This document shows, piece after piece, positions 31,394 to 51,526 of a stretch of DNA of 64,000 nt (the first letter of the stretch is position 1; each line of letters begins with the position of its first letter). Under the pieces are notes generated by a model. That model ran no database searches. It had not been told where the DNA came from and worked only from the letters and a program-made list of their open reading frames with translations. Both the position numbers and the translations under genes were made by a program. The stretch is from Urophycis tenuis (lineage: Eukaryota; Chordata; Actinopteri; Gadiformes; Phycidae): positions 1 to 64,000 of the forward strand of contig JAXIVH010000064.1 of assembly GCA_036785325.1 (NCBI GenBank), written 5' to 3'.

Positions 31394-31701
31394 ATCCCAA
31401 CCCCCCCACCACCAGACATGAGCCACTAGATGTCAACAGTGGACCTCCTGATCCTGAAACAGGGGCAGGCCTCCACTGAGGAAACCAGCCAATCAATCAG
31501 TCAGTATATCAACTTTATTGTCCCATACTGGATAACAATGTACATTATTACCAGCAGTGACATTATTGTTGCTGGATCGCTCAACTTTGTGATATAAAAT
31601 AATGTAAACTCAAACAAATGATAAAAAAGGGGCAATATAAACAGAGAATGAACACTAAAATGAAGAATAAAATAGACGACAGAATGAAACATCGATGCTG
31701 T

Positions 31702-33010
31702 TGTAGCAGTATACAGGTGCTACGTCACTCAGTGCTGTTGCATTTAGCAGCAGGTGGCGGTTACCAGGTGGGCCAGTATAAAAGCCACCGCCCTTCACTG
31801 GCTCTTCCTTTTTGCTCCTCTGTGGTCACTGGGGCGTCACTTCCGGGTCACAGGTTGTTGGCCCCACAGGGCAGCGGCTCGCGTGCTGCTCCGTGTGTCC
31901 CGTATGTGCAGGCGTAGCTTGTGCGTGGTCAGTGTCCTCCCTTTCTCGCCATTGTAGTTGATGCTGTCTGAGGGCTAACGCTAGTGTGCTCACAGGTAAA
32001 TGCCAGCAGTGGCCGGTCTTCTCTCTCTCCCTCCCTCCTCCGGTGCAAATGGGCGTGTCTCTAAAACAGGTCTGTGTGTTTAGTTTAGCGACCAACCGCA
32101 GCATTTACTGTGAAACGTAATGATGATAACGATCTGTCTCTAAAACTGGTCTAACTTGCGGTCAGCTCATTGAGTCGCTGCTGCTGCGTTGCTCTGCCGC
32201 TGCGTTGCTCTGCCGCCGTGTTGCTCTGCTGCTGCGTTGCTCTGCTGCTGCGTTGCTCTGCCGCTGCGTTGCTCTGCTGCTGCTGTGCGCTGCTTGGTCT
32301 GCTCTGTCTGCTGCGTCCACGCTACGTGGCTGCGTGGCTGCTTTTGCTCCGGACTGTTTGGCGGGCGTTGCGGCCTGGCGTCTGTGGCCCACGCCGTGCC
32401 CAAAAGCAACGCCTGCGTGGTTTAACTGGAGCTTGGCCTCCTTGTGTGCGTGTGTGAATGAATGTTAGGTCATTTGAGTCATGGTGTTATTTGTGCTCTA
32501 TTTCTTATTTAAATGTGTTTTGTTCTTGAGTTAACTTTCATGTTAGTTGGGCCGTTATTGATATTGGTGATGACTATTTGCCCCTTTGTGTTTTGTGATT
32601 GTCTTGTTGATGTGTTTATTTCTCTTTTAGTTGCTGCAGACTGGTGGTGGTGGTGCTGGTGCCCGGGTGGTGGTCTCCCCCTCTGTCTGCTGTGTCTGGG
32701 GAAGCGGGGTTCACTTCACTGAGGGTGTGTCACGTGTCGGCTGTTTTTGAGTTGACTCATTTTGGGGAATCCCCCCCCCCCCCCTGCACTCAGCCCCTGT
32801 CCACACACTCAGCTCCAGCCCCCTTTGTGTTTGATCTTTGTTTGATTTTTGTGTGAATGGAAACACAGTATTTGAAACAACTCTTTCATAATAAAAGTGT
32901 ATATTTTTCTAGAATGACCTGAACCACGTCTCGTGCCTCACTGAGTAAACTTACCTGTGTGCTTCCACATTTATTCCCTGGGTGAAACTCCCAGGGTGGC
33001 GTTGTGGGTT
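31702..33010 (+). mobile_element. LTR-like repeat, copy 1
   Basis: It starts TGTAGCAG and contains a TATA box (GTATAAAAGCC at about 31778). A tandem coding-like region follows, then GGTGGTGGTGGTGCTGG and an AATAAAAG signal (32891), and it ends around CCCTGGGTGAAACTCCCAGG and GTGGCGTTGT. The same order of landmarks is in the element at 42966-44345. The layout suggests U3-R-U5 of a long LTR, but no coding interior was found. No target duplication was confirmed. Confidence 0.5.
32185..32283. repeat. 16-bp minisatellite in LTR-like copy 1
   Basis: Six units of GTTGCTCTGCYGCTGC. All frames stay open through it, which explains several spurious Cys/Leu- or Gln/Ala-rich ORFs. Confidence 0.85.
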
Positions 33011-33159
33011 CCTTTCCCTCATTTGGTTGTTGGTCAGAATATGAGATTTATTTTCTCTTTGTTTTCACCTTATCCACGCCACACAAACACAATAAATAGA
33101 CCAATAAATGCTTTCTAAAAGAACAAAGGTGAAGTGAAGTAATGAAGTGAGGTGCAGGG

Positions 33160-33163
<4 letters not shown>

Positions 33164-33202
<39 letters not shown>

Positions 33203-33478
33203 GTATGTATTATTATATTTATCAGTATATATATGTATGTGTTGTATGTATCATTACATGTATCAGTGTATGTATGTATGTGTTGTATATATCATTACAT
33301 GTATCAGTGTATGTATGTGTTGTATGTATCATTACATGTATCAGTGTATGTATGTATGTGTTGTATGTATCATTACATGTATCAGTGTATGTATGTGTTG
33401 TATGTATCATTACATGTATCAGTGTATGTATGTATGTGTTGTATGTATCATTACATGTATCAGTGTATGTATGTATTG
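33164..33478. repeat. (GT)n followed by a 37/41-bp minisatellite
   Basis: A GT tract to about 33200, then about six units of the type GTTGTATGTATCATTACATG with TATCAGTGTATG and one or two TATG extras. Confidence 0.9.
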
Positions 33479-33918
<440 letters not shown>

Positions 33919-33929
33919 AGAAGATTAAA

Positions 33930-34240
33930 GATTAATTCAAGATTCAAGTAAACTTTATTGTCAGTTTCCGTGAATGTACAGGCCATACACAAGAACCGAA
34001 ATGCCGTTTCCCTCAATCCCTGGTGCAAGACAGCATGCAATATAAATATAGATATATAAAAAATATAGGTATCGAAAATCTAAAGAATAAGAATAAAAAT
34101 AAAAATAAAAATAGAAATGCTACAGTGGTCGCGAGTATGTGCAATGAAACAGTAAATGGTAAACAGTAAACAGTAAAATGTGCAAATTGTAAACATTAAA
34201 CAGTAAACAGTAAACAGTAAGAGGTGCAGTATGGGGGTAA
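33930..34240 (-). mobile_element. LINE 3' UTR fragment (CR1/Rex1-like) with CAGTAAA repeats
   Basis: Begins AAGATTCAAGTAAACTTTATTG, the reverse complement of the AATAAAGT...CTTGAATCTT end seen at 52050-52086, so it is likely a 5'-truncated minus-strand LINE end. Short GTAAACA repeats occupy 34150-34220. Confidence 0.5.
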
Positions 34241-34377
34241 TGACAGTAGGAGTATGGACAGTATAAACAGTTGTGACAATGTATAAACAGTACTATGAAC
34301 AGTTATTTAACAGATTTATATACGGAACAGATTTACATATGGACAGATTTATGGACAGTACTAAAGTGCAAAGTGTA

Positions 34378-34565
34378 AAGTGGCTGTGCATGGTGGTGGG
34401 GGGTGGTGGGGCTGTGCGTGGTGGAGGGGGGTGGTGGGGCTGTGCATGGTGGTGGCGGGTTGTGGGGCTGTGCATGGTGGTAGGTGGTGGGGCTGTGCAT
34501 GATGGTAGGTGGTAGGGGAGGTGGGGCTGTGCATGGTGGTGAGCAGGTGTGTGGTGGTGGATGGG
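34378..34565. repeat. Minisatellite, unit about 28 bp
   Basis: Repeats of GGGGCTGTGCATGGTGGTGG with variable GGTGG spacing, about six copies, strongly G-rich on the plus strand. Confidence 0.85.
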
Positions 34566-34619
34566 TGGGGGGTTAAAGTCCAGGGGGAGACTTAAAAGTC
34601 CAGGGGGTTAAAGTCCAGG

Positions 34620-34753
34620 GGTGTGTGTGTGTGTGTGTGTGTGTGGGGGGGGGGGGGCTGGTGTCAGTGTCCAATGTTTGTGGGGGCAGAGGGCAGAGAA
34701 AGAAGAGGGGTCAGATACACATACACTCACACACACACACAGACACACATACA

Positions 34754-34803
<50 letters not shown>

Positions 34804-34811
34804 CACACACT
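34620..34811. repeat. (GT)n, G-run and (CA)n tracts
   Basis: GT repeat at 34620-34645, then a run of 13 G, then CA repeats at 34722-34811 with CAGA interruptions. Confidence 0.9.
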
Positions 34812-35241
34812 CACGTGTAAACAAGTGGATGATGCGTTATTGTGACGGCATTGAGCCGGTTGACAAACTCTCAACTCGGCAGGCCGACCACCAATCACGT
34901 GTTGGGGGGGGGGGGGCGTGAATCATCCGATAGTGGTGGGTTTATATCTGTGTCTCCAGGATCACTCTGGGATGTTCTGGTGAGTGGAGCTCATCTCCGC
35001 CGTCCCTTGGTCAAGTGGCGGTGTCTGAGGGGAGAGCGATTCCCCCGGAACAAAGCAGACAGAGTGTGTGTTCTTTCCCCCCGCGCTCTGACCCGCCTGA
35101 GGCGGTCGACCCCGATGCCTCAGAGTGTGATGTGAGCGATGGCGCCACGCTGCGCGCTCTGTGTCTTTACGCACATCATGTGGCCCTGAGAGACGTCCAC
35201 ATGCACACAGCTGTGCAGACTGACGCCCGCTTGAAGAGGCT

Positions 35242-35244
<3 letters not shown>
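34812..35244. other. CpG-rich unassigned stretch with a short open frame
   Basis: From 35015 the frame encodes RAIPPEQSRQSVCSFPPRSD followed by ECDVSDGATLRALCLYAHHV and then VQTDARLKRL before entering the GT repeat. Codon use looks coding-like but I recognise no family, and there is no clear donor. Confidence 0.3.
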
Positions 35245-35307
<63 letters not shown>

Positions 35308-35564
35308 ATATGTGTGTGTGTGTATATATATGTGTGTGTGTGTATGTGTGTGTATGTGTTGGTGTGTGTGTGGGTTTGTGAGTGGGTTTGTGAGTGTGTA
35401 TATGTGTGTGGGTGCATTTGTTTGTGTGTGTGTATGTGTGCTTTCCTTTGTGTGTATATGTGTATGTGTGTGATTGTGTTTTTGTGTGTATGTGTGTGTG
35501 TGTGCCGGTGTGTGTTTCTACGTGTGTATATGTTTGTGTGTGTATGTGTGCTTTTGTTGGTTTG

Positions 35565-35636
<72 letters not shown>
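35245..35636. repeat. Long interrupted (GT)n tract
   Basis: Nearly 400 bp of GT with TATG, TTTG and GGGT interruptions in the middle. Confidence 0.95.
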
Positions 35637-35637
<1 letters not shown>

Positions 35638-35919
35638 AGGCGGAGCTGACGGAGCAGCAGCTCCACCCTGTGTGAGGACTCAGAGCGCCACGTGAACAGG
35701 GCGGAGGTCTCCACCTCCACCAGCTGTGACCTCCAGGAAGAGGAAGCAGCAGCCGGGGCGCACAAATGTACACAAGATGGCCGACGGTACGGACCGGTGT
35801 GTGATATCAACAGAGGAACATGATGATGTCATGTATAGAGGGATTATCGGTCTACGTCACTCTACGTCACTCCCAGCTCTACCGCGCATGTCGTTTGCAG
35901 AAAGAGACGAGCGGACATC

Positions 35920-36105
35920 ATGTCTTGTTGTGCTGTTGGTTGCACAAACCGTTTTAATAAGTTGAACAAAACTCGGAAGTTCTGGCGATACCATCAACTC
36001 GCACCCCATTGAAGGAAAACAGGAGACGTCTTTGGTTACAAGCTCTCAGAAGAAGCGATTGGAACGAGCAGATGATTAAAAATGCAACAATCTGCAGCGA
36101 TCAAG
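35920..36105 (+). pseudogene. THAP-domain first exon, one-base frameshift
   Basis: The ATG at 35920 begins MSCCAVGCTNRFNKLNKTRK, the C-x4-C start of a THAP zinc finger. Near 35981 the frame slips by one base. The alternative frame then gives PSTRTPLKENRRRLWLQALR, RSDWNEQMIKNATICSD and a GTGAGA donor, closely fitting the rest of the domain. THAP fingers bind DNA and occur in host regulators and in P-element, ISL2EU and Kolobok-type transposase genes. The exon could belong to the same family as the exon relics at 47751-48225. Confidence 0.7.
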
Positions 36106-36963
36106 GTGAGAGAACAAAGAACATTTGTGTTCATTTCGAGCAATATAATGTGTTAGCCACATTGATTTGAATGGTGATAAAGCTAGACATGCCCAAAGGC
36201 ACAGCTGTATAGTTGAATAAATGAGTTGTGAAATGTTTACAATAACGACAATAACGCTGGAATGTGATAAACCGGCGGACCAATTGCATTACATTTGTAG
36301 GATTCGTCAATTTCCCAACCAAGGACGGAAAAGGAGTTGACGGAAGGTTTGGTGTGAGGATTCTAGCAGCGACTGAAATTACAATAAAACAATTAAACAT
36401 ACCTTGATCTGACTCCATATATTGCCACACAACCACGGTTGTGCCGTTAATTACTGAACATTATCAATACCGGGGCAGGCTAACCCCTGGATTCTAACCT
36501 TATTGTAAAGAAGAATGTCCTTCCTTCACACTTGACTTGCGCCCGTCATAGATGAATACTATTATCACTTCGCCCCCTATCCGGTTATAGGCGGACTACT
36601 ACACAATTAATCACTGGTTATGTATGAGGTTGAATAAACCTGAGTGGACATGATTATCAAGCCTGCATGTCCACCTGACTTACCAGGACCCTCACCATCC
36701 GAGCTATACCTGTGGCCATCAGAAATATAACTCACCGCATAATTAGCAAATAGCGTTACATCTCACGGTTCACTGCAATCAAAGCCGGTTGGACTAGAAT
36801 ATTCACCTTAGAATAGTACTTTATTGGACAGAAACAAGTTACTAACCCATCAAAAAATAAACACAGTGAGGAATGATTAATTAACACACTATAAGAAGAC
36901 TATTGGAAAACAAACAAAGAATACAAGACAGTAATCACAGAATGAAGTTACCTGGGTTGTAGG
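36106..36963. other. No gene recognised
   Basis: AT-rich sequence of mixed composition. A minus-strand frame at 36131-36436 shows no known motif. Confidence 0.4.
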
Positions 36964-36967
36964 AATA

Positions 36968-37180
36968 TGGCTACACGCATGACGCATGGGAAGTTCTGGC
37001 TACAGAAGGCTTCCTAGAACGGGCTACACGCATGATGCGTGGGAAGTTCTGACTACAGAAATCCTCCTAGAGCGGGCTACACGCATGATGCGTGGGAAGT
37101 TCTGACTACAGAAATCCTCCTAGAGCGGGCTACACGCATGATGCGTGGGAAGTTCTGACTACAGAAATCCTCCTAGAGCA
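36968..37180. repeat. 53-bp tandem repeat, four copies
   Basis: Units start at about 36968, 37021, 37074 and 37127. Each contains the odd palindrome ACGCATGATGCGT (ACGCATGACGCAT in the first copy). Copies 2-4 are almost identical. Confidence 0.92.
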
Positions 37181-37870
37181 GTGTCTCCCTTTTCCTTATA
37201 TAGTGTTTTCTAAGTTATACAATGGCTTTGTTTATGGGACCATATGGTAATTACTTATTACCTAAAACCATTTGCTGTTGTTTCCCAGGGTCTCAACTGT
37301 TGCTTGATCCCCTGTGGAGATCTGGGCGTTACCTAATTTATTATGCATTGGGAACCTTAAACTCTAAGTTCTGTATGATACCCATCTAATTGCCTAATGA
37401 GACCAAGACCATTTTACTACACGTACAGTGACAATGAAAATGATACCAAACATGATATGAAAGTTACATTGTAAAGTAATACAATTGTTTCCATATATTT
37501 TCTCCTCATTTACCTCGGTGTGATATCCTGACCCTTAGGGGGTCGGGAGGAGGTCAGTGAATTACTAAGTAAACCAACAGTCATGCATCCATACTTCCCC
37601 CTTCACCCCTTTTCCCCAAAAGGTTGAGAGTGGGTCAGGATGTGACATCGTAAAAACCAGTCATTCATTCCTCTGCAATGCCTGCAGGAAACAAACCCCC
37701 CACATCCCTTACTACATCACAGATCAAGACAACAAAAAGGTCCCGGATAGATATTTTCTATTCCTACACATTAATTGGGTACATTACACCCCTACATTGA
37801 CACCCCTGTAATAGTCTATTATAATATACTGTATCAATATAAATTGATAGATATATTATTATCAATGACA
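37181..37870. other. No gene recognised
   Basis: Includes a short inverted pair CCTGACCC...GGGTCAGG (about 37528-37640). Nothing else stands out. Confidence 0.4.
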
Positions 37871-38165
37871 TCCCCAGCCATGCAGGTGCAGTTGGCTGTC
37901 AGGATGCAGTTGTTCTTCTTATTCAGAATGACCCAGACGTTCTACATCTCCGTCCTCTTCCCTTGTCTTTGACTAGGCAGCACCTTGGTCTTCAGAGTCA
38001 CCAACTTTTCAGTGTTGTAGTCATGTAAAAGTATGTCCTGAACATGACTGTCTGTGACACAGCTGTAGGCATCCAGTGTGGTGTAGGACTTCAGGCTCTC
38101 TCGGGAACAGAGACTTGGTGTCTCCATCAGGTATGAATGGATGTCCGGCCACTGAAGTCGGGGAC
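37871..38165 (-). pseudogene. SWIM-finger exon relic of a fish YqaJ/SWIM-type gene
   Basis: Minus-strand frame: WPDIHSYLMETPSLCSRESL-like start, then SYTTLDAYSCVTDSHVQDIL, LHDYNTEKLVTLKTKVLPSQ, a TAG at 37942-37944, then NVWVILNKKNNCILTANCTC and MAG. The ILTANCTCMAG phrase is the first half of a SWIM zinc finger (C-x-C), and the preceding pattern fits a family of fish genes that carry SWIM and YqaJ-type nuclease domains. Sequence ends before the second half. Family by recollection, not search. Confidence 0.5.
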
Positions 38166-38209
38166 ACTTTTCCTCATCATTTATCCACTCACCTGTTATG
38201 GGTCATTAA

Positions 38210-38729
38210 CCCTACGCTCACACTGACGGGCGACCAAGCGCTTTTGTGCTCGGCGATTTTCGCCTGGTGGGCGTTCCGGGGGAGTGTCTGTAGCGATAGT
38301 ATTCCTGTGTCAGATCGAAAACAATTGATAATATCCAGCCATTGATAATATCCAGCCATACCCATGACGTTTTCTGAGTTTAACAACATTTATTTCTCGA
38401 TAGATTTTGAAGCACATACCAGGGTACAGTCACATTCGTTAGATATATCCATAATCCTATCTCTCGCCCACGTGGTCCACCATGTTGGATTATGTTCTAG
38501 TTGCGCGGCCGCCACGCCTCCTTCGCTCGGATCGGCTTTTGCAAAAAAAACGCTGTTTTTTCGCTCAACATTTGCATAGAATAGGACTCGTTTCTATTTT
38601 TTGCCCCGCCCTCCTCGCGTTTTGCAGCCCACACGCTTCGCTTTGTCGCCCGTCGCTCACTGCCATTGGAAATGAATGGAAACGCGTCGCCAAGCCTCTG
38701 TCAAACAAAACGCCAGTGTGAGCGTAGGG
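38210..38729. mobile_element. MITE with CCCTACGCTCACACT ends (PIF/Harbinger-like)
   Basis: CCCTACGCTCACACTGACG at the left and its near-reverse complement CGCCAGTGTGAGCGTAGGG at the right, flanked on both sides by TAA (38207-38209, 38730-38732). 520 bp. The three-base TWA target duplication suggests PIF/Harbinger. Confidence 0.75.
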
Positions 38730-38732
38730 TAA

Positions 38733-39290
38733 CGCGTATGGGTCATTAAGACGTATCCCGTTCACTAATGTTCATTTATCCGCATCACCAATTCTATCAC
38801 TCGCTGATAAACTGTTGTAGTGAGCTGACAACATCGCTAATTACCGGTAACACCGCAACTGCAAGCTCACCACACGGAGGTAACCATGGCAACCGGTAAA
38901 ACGTTTTTTTCTTTCTGCAGTCATGCTGCGCGCGCTTCCGCCGTGTTCATCAACAAATAATCCCCCTATTGATCTGCTGATTATTCAATATGATGATGAA
39001 TTCTGATGATGTGTGATATTCACAGAGGGGCTCTCCTGGAGGAGGACAATTATAATATGTTATAGTAATGTTATTATGAAACATAAATATTAATACAAAT
39101 GATCTATAGTATTCAGAGAGGGGCTGTCCTGGAGGAGGAATATTGATACATATCTCTGGAAATAGATATATGTAATATTCAAATGATTATATTAATCAAT
39201 TTAATATCATAACTATCATGGTTCCTGTTGTGTTGGTGGATGAGTGAATGAGTGACTGACTCAAGCACTGAGTTACTTCATACCAACTGA
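38733..39290. other. Region downstream of the TRIM gene
   Basis: No gene seen. The phrase AGAGGGGCT-C/G-TCCTGGAGGAGGA occurs twice (about 39026 and 39117), about 91 bp apart. Confidence 0.4.
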
Positions 39291-47545
<8,255 letters not shown>

Positions 47546-47750
47546 CACAAGTCAATTGAACTACAAACATAATTGATATTCATGAATGTCTTCTTTTTTG
47601 TGGGTTTGTACTTGGAACTTCAAAACCATTACCACAGTCACTGAAATCTTTTTGTTTCCATCGTGTCATTATGGTTTTGTGTGAAACATTGAATGCCCCA
47701 TATAATAGCTTGTAACTTGACAGTAATACACATGAATTCACTTTAGGTAC

Positions 47751-48225
47751 CCAAACTGAATCCTTCATGAAAAGTATGAAGAGTGTGCCAAAAAGAGTGT
47801 TGCCACAAGTACTTTGGATGCACCATGGGGGCCTGCTACCTCTACACCCATCAATCCTGTTCATCCAAGGCCAGCTAAAAGACCTCGGTTTGATGAAGAG
47901 CCGGAGGAGGATGAAAGTGACATCTTCACAAGAACACCTGAACCCCATGACCTATGATCTAGAGCAGTCAATGAGCAATGTAACAGAATCAGCACAGCCT
48001 ACGTATGTGTTTTGGGCTGTCATCCCATCTAAATGACAATGTTTATAGTGAAATATCTGCTTACATTGTGGATGTCTACATTGCCATTTGTCTCAAGCAG
48101 TGATATGCCTTCAACTGGATACAAAGACTCCAATAATATTTGAGAAGAATCTTATGGAACTTTTTGAAATGTATCCATTCTGCAGCCGGGTGTCGGATGT
48201 GAGGACCTACAGATGATACCTTCTG
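47751..48225 (+). pseudogene. Exon relics of an uncharacterised fish gene (THAP-associated family?)
   Basis: After a CACTTTAG acceptor at about 47749 a frame encodes APWGPATSTPINPVHPRPAK, then RPRFDEEPEEDESD, ending at a TGA near 47958. A second block after CAAGCAG (about 48103) encodes CLQLDTKTPIIFEKNLMELF and EMYPFCSRVSDVRTYR, ending at a TGA. The KRPRxDEE and I-F-E-x-x-L-x-x-L-F patterns remind me of the segment following the THAP finger in a fish gene family. They may be later exons of the THAP relic at 35920, with TRIM lying between on the other strand. Weak evidence. Confidence 0.35.
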
Positions 48226-48440
48226 TACATAGTTTTGATGTTCTTGTTTGGTGTTTGCATTATTTTTTATAGACTTCACTATTACTGTAGGTAAATATAA
48301 TAAAGTTATGCTTTCCTCTTCACTTCCGGCGCGGGTCTACCTGCAGCCAGCAGCAGACGCTCTCTCTCTCTTTTCCTACTTTTAGTTATTTATTAGGAGT
48401 ATCGTTTGTTTTATAGCATTTCTTTTTTTAGTAACTAGTA

Positions 48441-50150
48441 GTGCCAACTGTAGCCAACCAGGTTTTGGAACTTTTCGCCGTGTTTTCATTCATTCGAGAC
48501 ACTTTTTACGGATTAAGCGTCTCCGCCATGGCTCCCCATAACGGAGGCTTTGTTTACAGTCAGAGTCAGTTGATGTCGATACAACCACCCTCGTGGATAC
48601 GGGTTGAAATACCTAAAGAACTCAAGAGGAGTTATAGGGGATGTAGGGCTGGACGTAAACAGCGGGAGGAGAAGCGGAGATATAAGCCCTATCTCCCTTC
48701 GATCACCATGGGAAACGTGAGATCGCTCGCGAACAAGATGGATGAGCTCGCAGGCTTGGTGAGGAATCAGCGGGTTTATCGTGAGAGCAGTGTGCTGTGT
48801 TTCACGGAGACATGGCTCCATGAAGACACCCCGGACTCCCTCGTAACTGTGGACGGCTTCCTCACTGTTCGGGCAGACAGGACACACCAGGAGAGTGGCA
48901 AGAGGAAAGGTGGGGGACTTGCTATTCTTGTTAACAACAAGTGGTGTTTTCCTGGGCATGTTACTGTAAAGGAACGTGTGTGTAGCCCGGACATTGAATT
49001 GCTTGCAGTGAGCTTAAGACCCTTCTATCTGCCGCGCGAGTTTTCTCACGTGATCATGCTCGTTGTTTACGTTCCACCGTCGGCAAACGCTGCGCTTGCG
49101 ACTGACGTCACCCACTCCGTCGTCGCGAGACTTCAGACACAGCACCCAGACGCCTTCATCGCGATATCTGGGGACTTCAACCACGTCACTCTGGCTGCAA
49201 CACTGCCCTCCTTCAAGCAGTTTGTGGACTGTCCCACCAGGGAAAACAAAACACTGGACCTGCTGTATGCCAATGTTAAGGAGGCATACAGTTCCACTGC
49301 GCTTCCCCCACTGGGAAGGTCTGACCACAACATCATCCACCTCAAGCCACTGTATAAGCCTCTAGTCCAGCGGCTGCCTGTTACCATCAGGACTGTAAAG
49401 AGATGGTCACAGGAGGCCGATGAGACCTTGCGGGGCTGCTTTGAATCAACCGACTGGGACTTGCTCTGTGAGTCACATGGTGAGGACCTTGATGGTCTCA
49501 CAGACTGCATAACAGGGTACATCAACTTCTGTGTGGATAGTGTTGTTCCCACACAGACTGTACGCTGTTTCCAAAACAACAAGCCGTGGGTTACCAGAGA
49601 CATCAAGGGCCTGCTTAATGAGAAGAAGAGGGCCTTCAGAGACGGTGACAGGGAGCAGATAAGGCGTGTTCAGAGGGAGCTGAGGGAGAAGATACAGCAG
49701 GGTAAAGACAGCTACAGGAGGAAGCTGGAGGACAAACTCCAGCAGAACAACCTGAGGGATGTGTGGAGTGGCATGAGGAGCATCACTGGCTACAAACAGT
49801 CTGGTAGCCAGACAACAGGGGGGGGGGCTGATTGGGCCAACGAGCTGAATCTGTTTTTTAATAGATTTGATGTGAGGGCTCCGGTCTTCCCCCCCCTCAG
49901 CTCCCTCAGCTCCCCCAGCTCCTCTGCAACCATCCCCCCTCGAACCTCCAGCCCTGCTGCCCCCCCTGCTGCCGAACCTCCCCCCCCCCCCCTCCCACAC
50001 CGTCCCCCCACAGCTACACCGTGCCTGTTCTCTCTCCCTCTCTCTCTGTTCTCTCTCCTTCTCTCTCTCCCCCACCATCAGATCACCCAGATCACCAGAC
50101 TCCTTCTGCCCCCACTCACGGCACACAGACCTTCACAGCAGAGCAGGTGA
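48441..50150 (+). CDS. CR1/Rex1-like LINE endonuclease and linker
   Basis: Open over 569 codons; the ATG at 48441 may be upstream of the true start (the ATG at 48708, before GNVRSLANKMDEL, is also possible). APE endonuclease motifs in order: GNVRSLANKMDEL, CFTETWLHED (catalytic Glu), GGGLAILVN, SGDFNHV (Asp, Asn), TLDLLYANV and GRSDHNII (Asp, His). All expected active-site residues are present. The linker includes NKPWVTRDIKGLLNEKKRAF and LNLFFNRFD. After about 49870 the frame becomes a Ser/Pro-rich low-complexity stretch with a C-run (49980-49992), which is where the frame is lost relative to RT. Confidence 0.88.
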   Translation: MPTVANQVLELFAVFSFIRDTFYGLSVSAMAPHNGGFVYSQSQLMSIQPPSWIRVEIPKELKRSYRGCRAGRKQREEKRRYKPYLPSITMGNVRSLANKMDELAGLVRNQRVYRESSVLCFTETWLHEDTPDSLVTVDGFLTVRADRTHQESGKRKGGGLAILVNNKWCFPGHVTVKERVCSPDIELLAVSLRPFYLPREFSHVIMLVVYVPPSANAALATDVTHSVVARLQTQHPDAFIAISGDFNHVTLAATLPSFKQFVDCPTRENKTLDLLYANVKEAYSSTALPPLGRSDHNIIHLKPLYKPLVQRLPVTIRTVKRWSQEADETLRGCFESTDWDLLCESHGEDLDGLTDCITGYINFCVDSVVPTQTVRCFQNNKPWVTRDIKGLLNEKKRAFRDGDREQIRRVQRELREKIQQGKDSYRRKLEDKLQQNNLRDVWSGMRSITGYKQSGSQTTGGGADWANELNLFFNRFDVRAPVFPPLSSLSSPSSSATIPPRTSSPAAPPAAEPPPPPLPHRPPTATPCLFSLPLSLFSLLLSLPHHQITQITRLLLPPLTAHRPSQQSR

Positions 50151-51526
50151 GGAAGGTGCTGTGCAGGCTCCGTCCAGGCAAGGCTGCAGGTCCCGATGGC
50201 GTCAGCCCGAGGGTACTCAAAACGTGTGCTACCCAGCTGAGTGGAGTCCGCAGCACATTTTCAACCTGAGCCTAAGTCTGGAGAGGGTCCCTGTGCTGTG
50301 GAAGACATCGTGCCTGGTTCCAGTACCGAAGAGGGCGCGTCCTAGCACCTCTAATGACTACAGAGGTGGCACTGATGTCCCACCTGATGAAGTCCCTGGA
50401 GAGGCTGGTCCTGTCACTTCTTCGGCCCCTGGTCAGTGCATCGCTGGACCCTCTGCAGTTTGCCTACCAGCCGAGGCTGGGAGTGGAGGATGCCATCATC
50501 TTCCTGCTTCACCGTGCCTACGCCCACTTGGACAGGCCCGGAAGCACTGTGAGAATCATGTTTTTCGACTTCTCCAGTGCTTTCAACACTATCAGGCCTG
50601 CCCTGTTGGAGAGTAAGCTGACGGCGATGCTGGTGGACTCCTCCCTGGTTTCCTGGATTACGGACTACTTAACGGGTCGACCACAGTTTGTCAGACTGCA
50701 GGACTGTGTGTCTGACACTGTGGTCAGCAGCACAGGGGCTCCACAGGGGACCGTTCTGTCACCGTTCCTGTTCACCCTGTACACCTCAGACTTCCAGTTC
50801 CACTCGGAGTCCTGCCATCTGCAGAAGTTTTCAGACGATTCTGCAGTGGTTGGATGTGTTAGTGACGGTAACGATGTGGAGTACAGGAGCGTCGTGGATT
50901 CCTTCGTTGAGTGGTGTGAGCTAAACCATCTGCAGCTCAACACCAACAAGATGAAGGAGTTGGTGGTGGATTTCCGGAGGTTGAAATCTACCCCCACACC
51001 CATCTCCATCAAGGGGGTGACTGTCGACGTTGTCCAGGATTACAAATACCTGGGCGTTCACCTGAACAATAAACTGGACTGGGCCAAGAACACTGAGGCT
51101 GTGTATAAGAAAGGCCAGAGCCGACTTTATTTCCTGAGGAGGCTTCGGTCCTTCAACGTCTGTAATACTATGCTTAAGATGTTCTACCAGTCGGTGGTAG
51201 CCAGTACCATCTTCTTCGGGGTCGCGTGCTGGGGAAGCAGGTTGAGGTCAGCAGATGCCAACAAGATCAGCAGGATCGTCAGGAAGGCTGGCTCCGTCCT
51301 GGGGGTCCAACTGGACTCTTTGTTGGAGGTGTCTGAGAGGAGGATGCTGCGCAAGTTGCGTAGTATCCTAGACAACAACGCTCACCCTCTCCACCAGGTG
51401 CTGACCTCATACCGCAGTGCCTTCAGCAATAGACTCATTCCACCCCGGTGTACCACAGAACGCCACAGGAAGTCATTTCTTCCTGTGGCCATCAGACTCT
51501 ATAACTCATCTACTTCAGGTCGTTAG
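50110..51526 (+). pseudogene. CR1/Rex1-like LINE reverse transcriptase, two small frameshifts upstream
   Basis: The N-terminal RT part (FTAEQVRKVLCRLRPGKAAG...) is in frame 2 up to about 50245, then frame 1 to about 50365, then frame 2 again for the 390-codon ORF 50354-51526. Motifs: DPLQFAYQPRLGVEDAIIFL, FFDFSSAFNTIRP, GAPQGTVLSPFLFTLYTSDF, the catalytic FSDDSAV box (F-S-D-D, typical of this clade) and YKYLGVHLNNKLDW. It ends with SFLPVAIRLYNSSTSGR, the usual C-terminus. Only two one- or two-base slips separate it from an intact ORF, so the copy is fairly young. Confidence 0.88.

Noticed and set aside
32162..32470. Overlapping Cys/Leu-rich and Gln/Ala-rich ORFs
   Set aside because: They are readings of a 16-bp tandem repeat on both strands.
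34812..35244. Host exon in the CpG-rich stretch
   Set aside because: Coding-like composition but no recognisable domain and no splice donor before the GT repeat; kept only as an unassigned region.
49473..50126. Minus-strand ORF opposite the CR1/Rex1 endonuclease linker
   Set aside because: Shadow frame of a Ser/Pro-rich GC-rich stretch.
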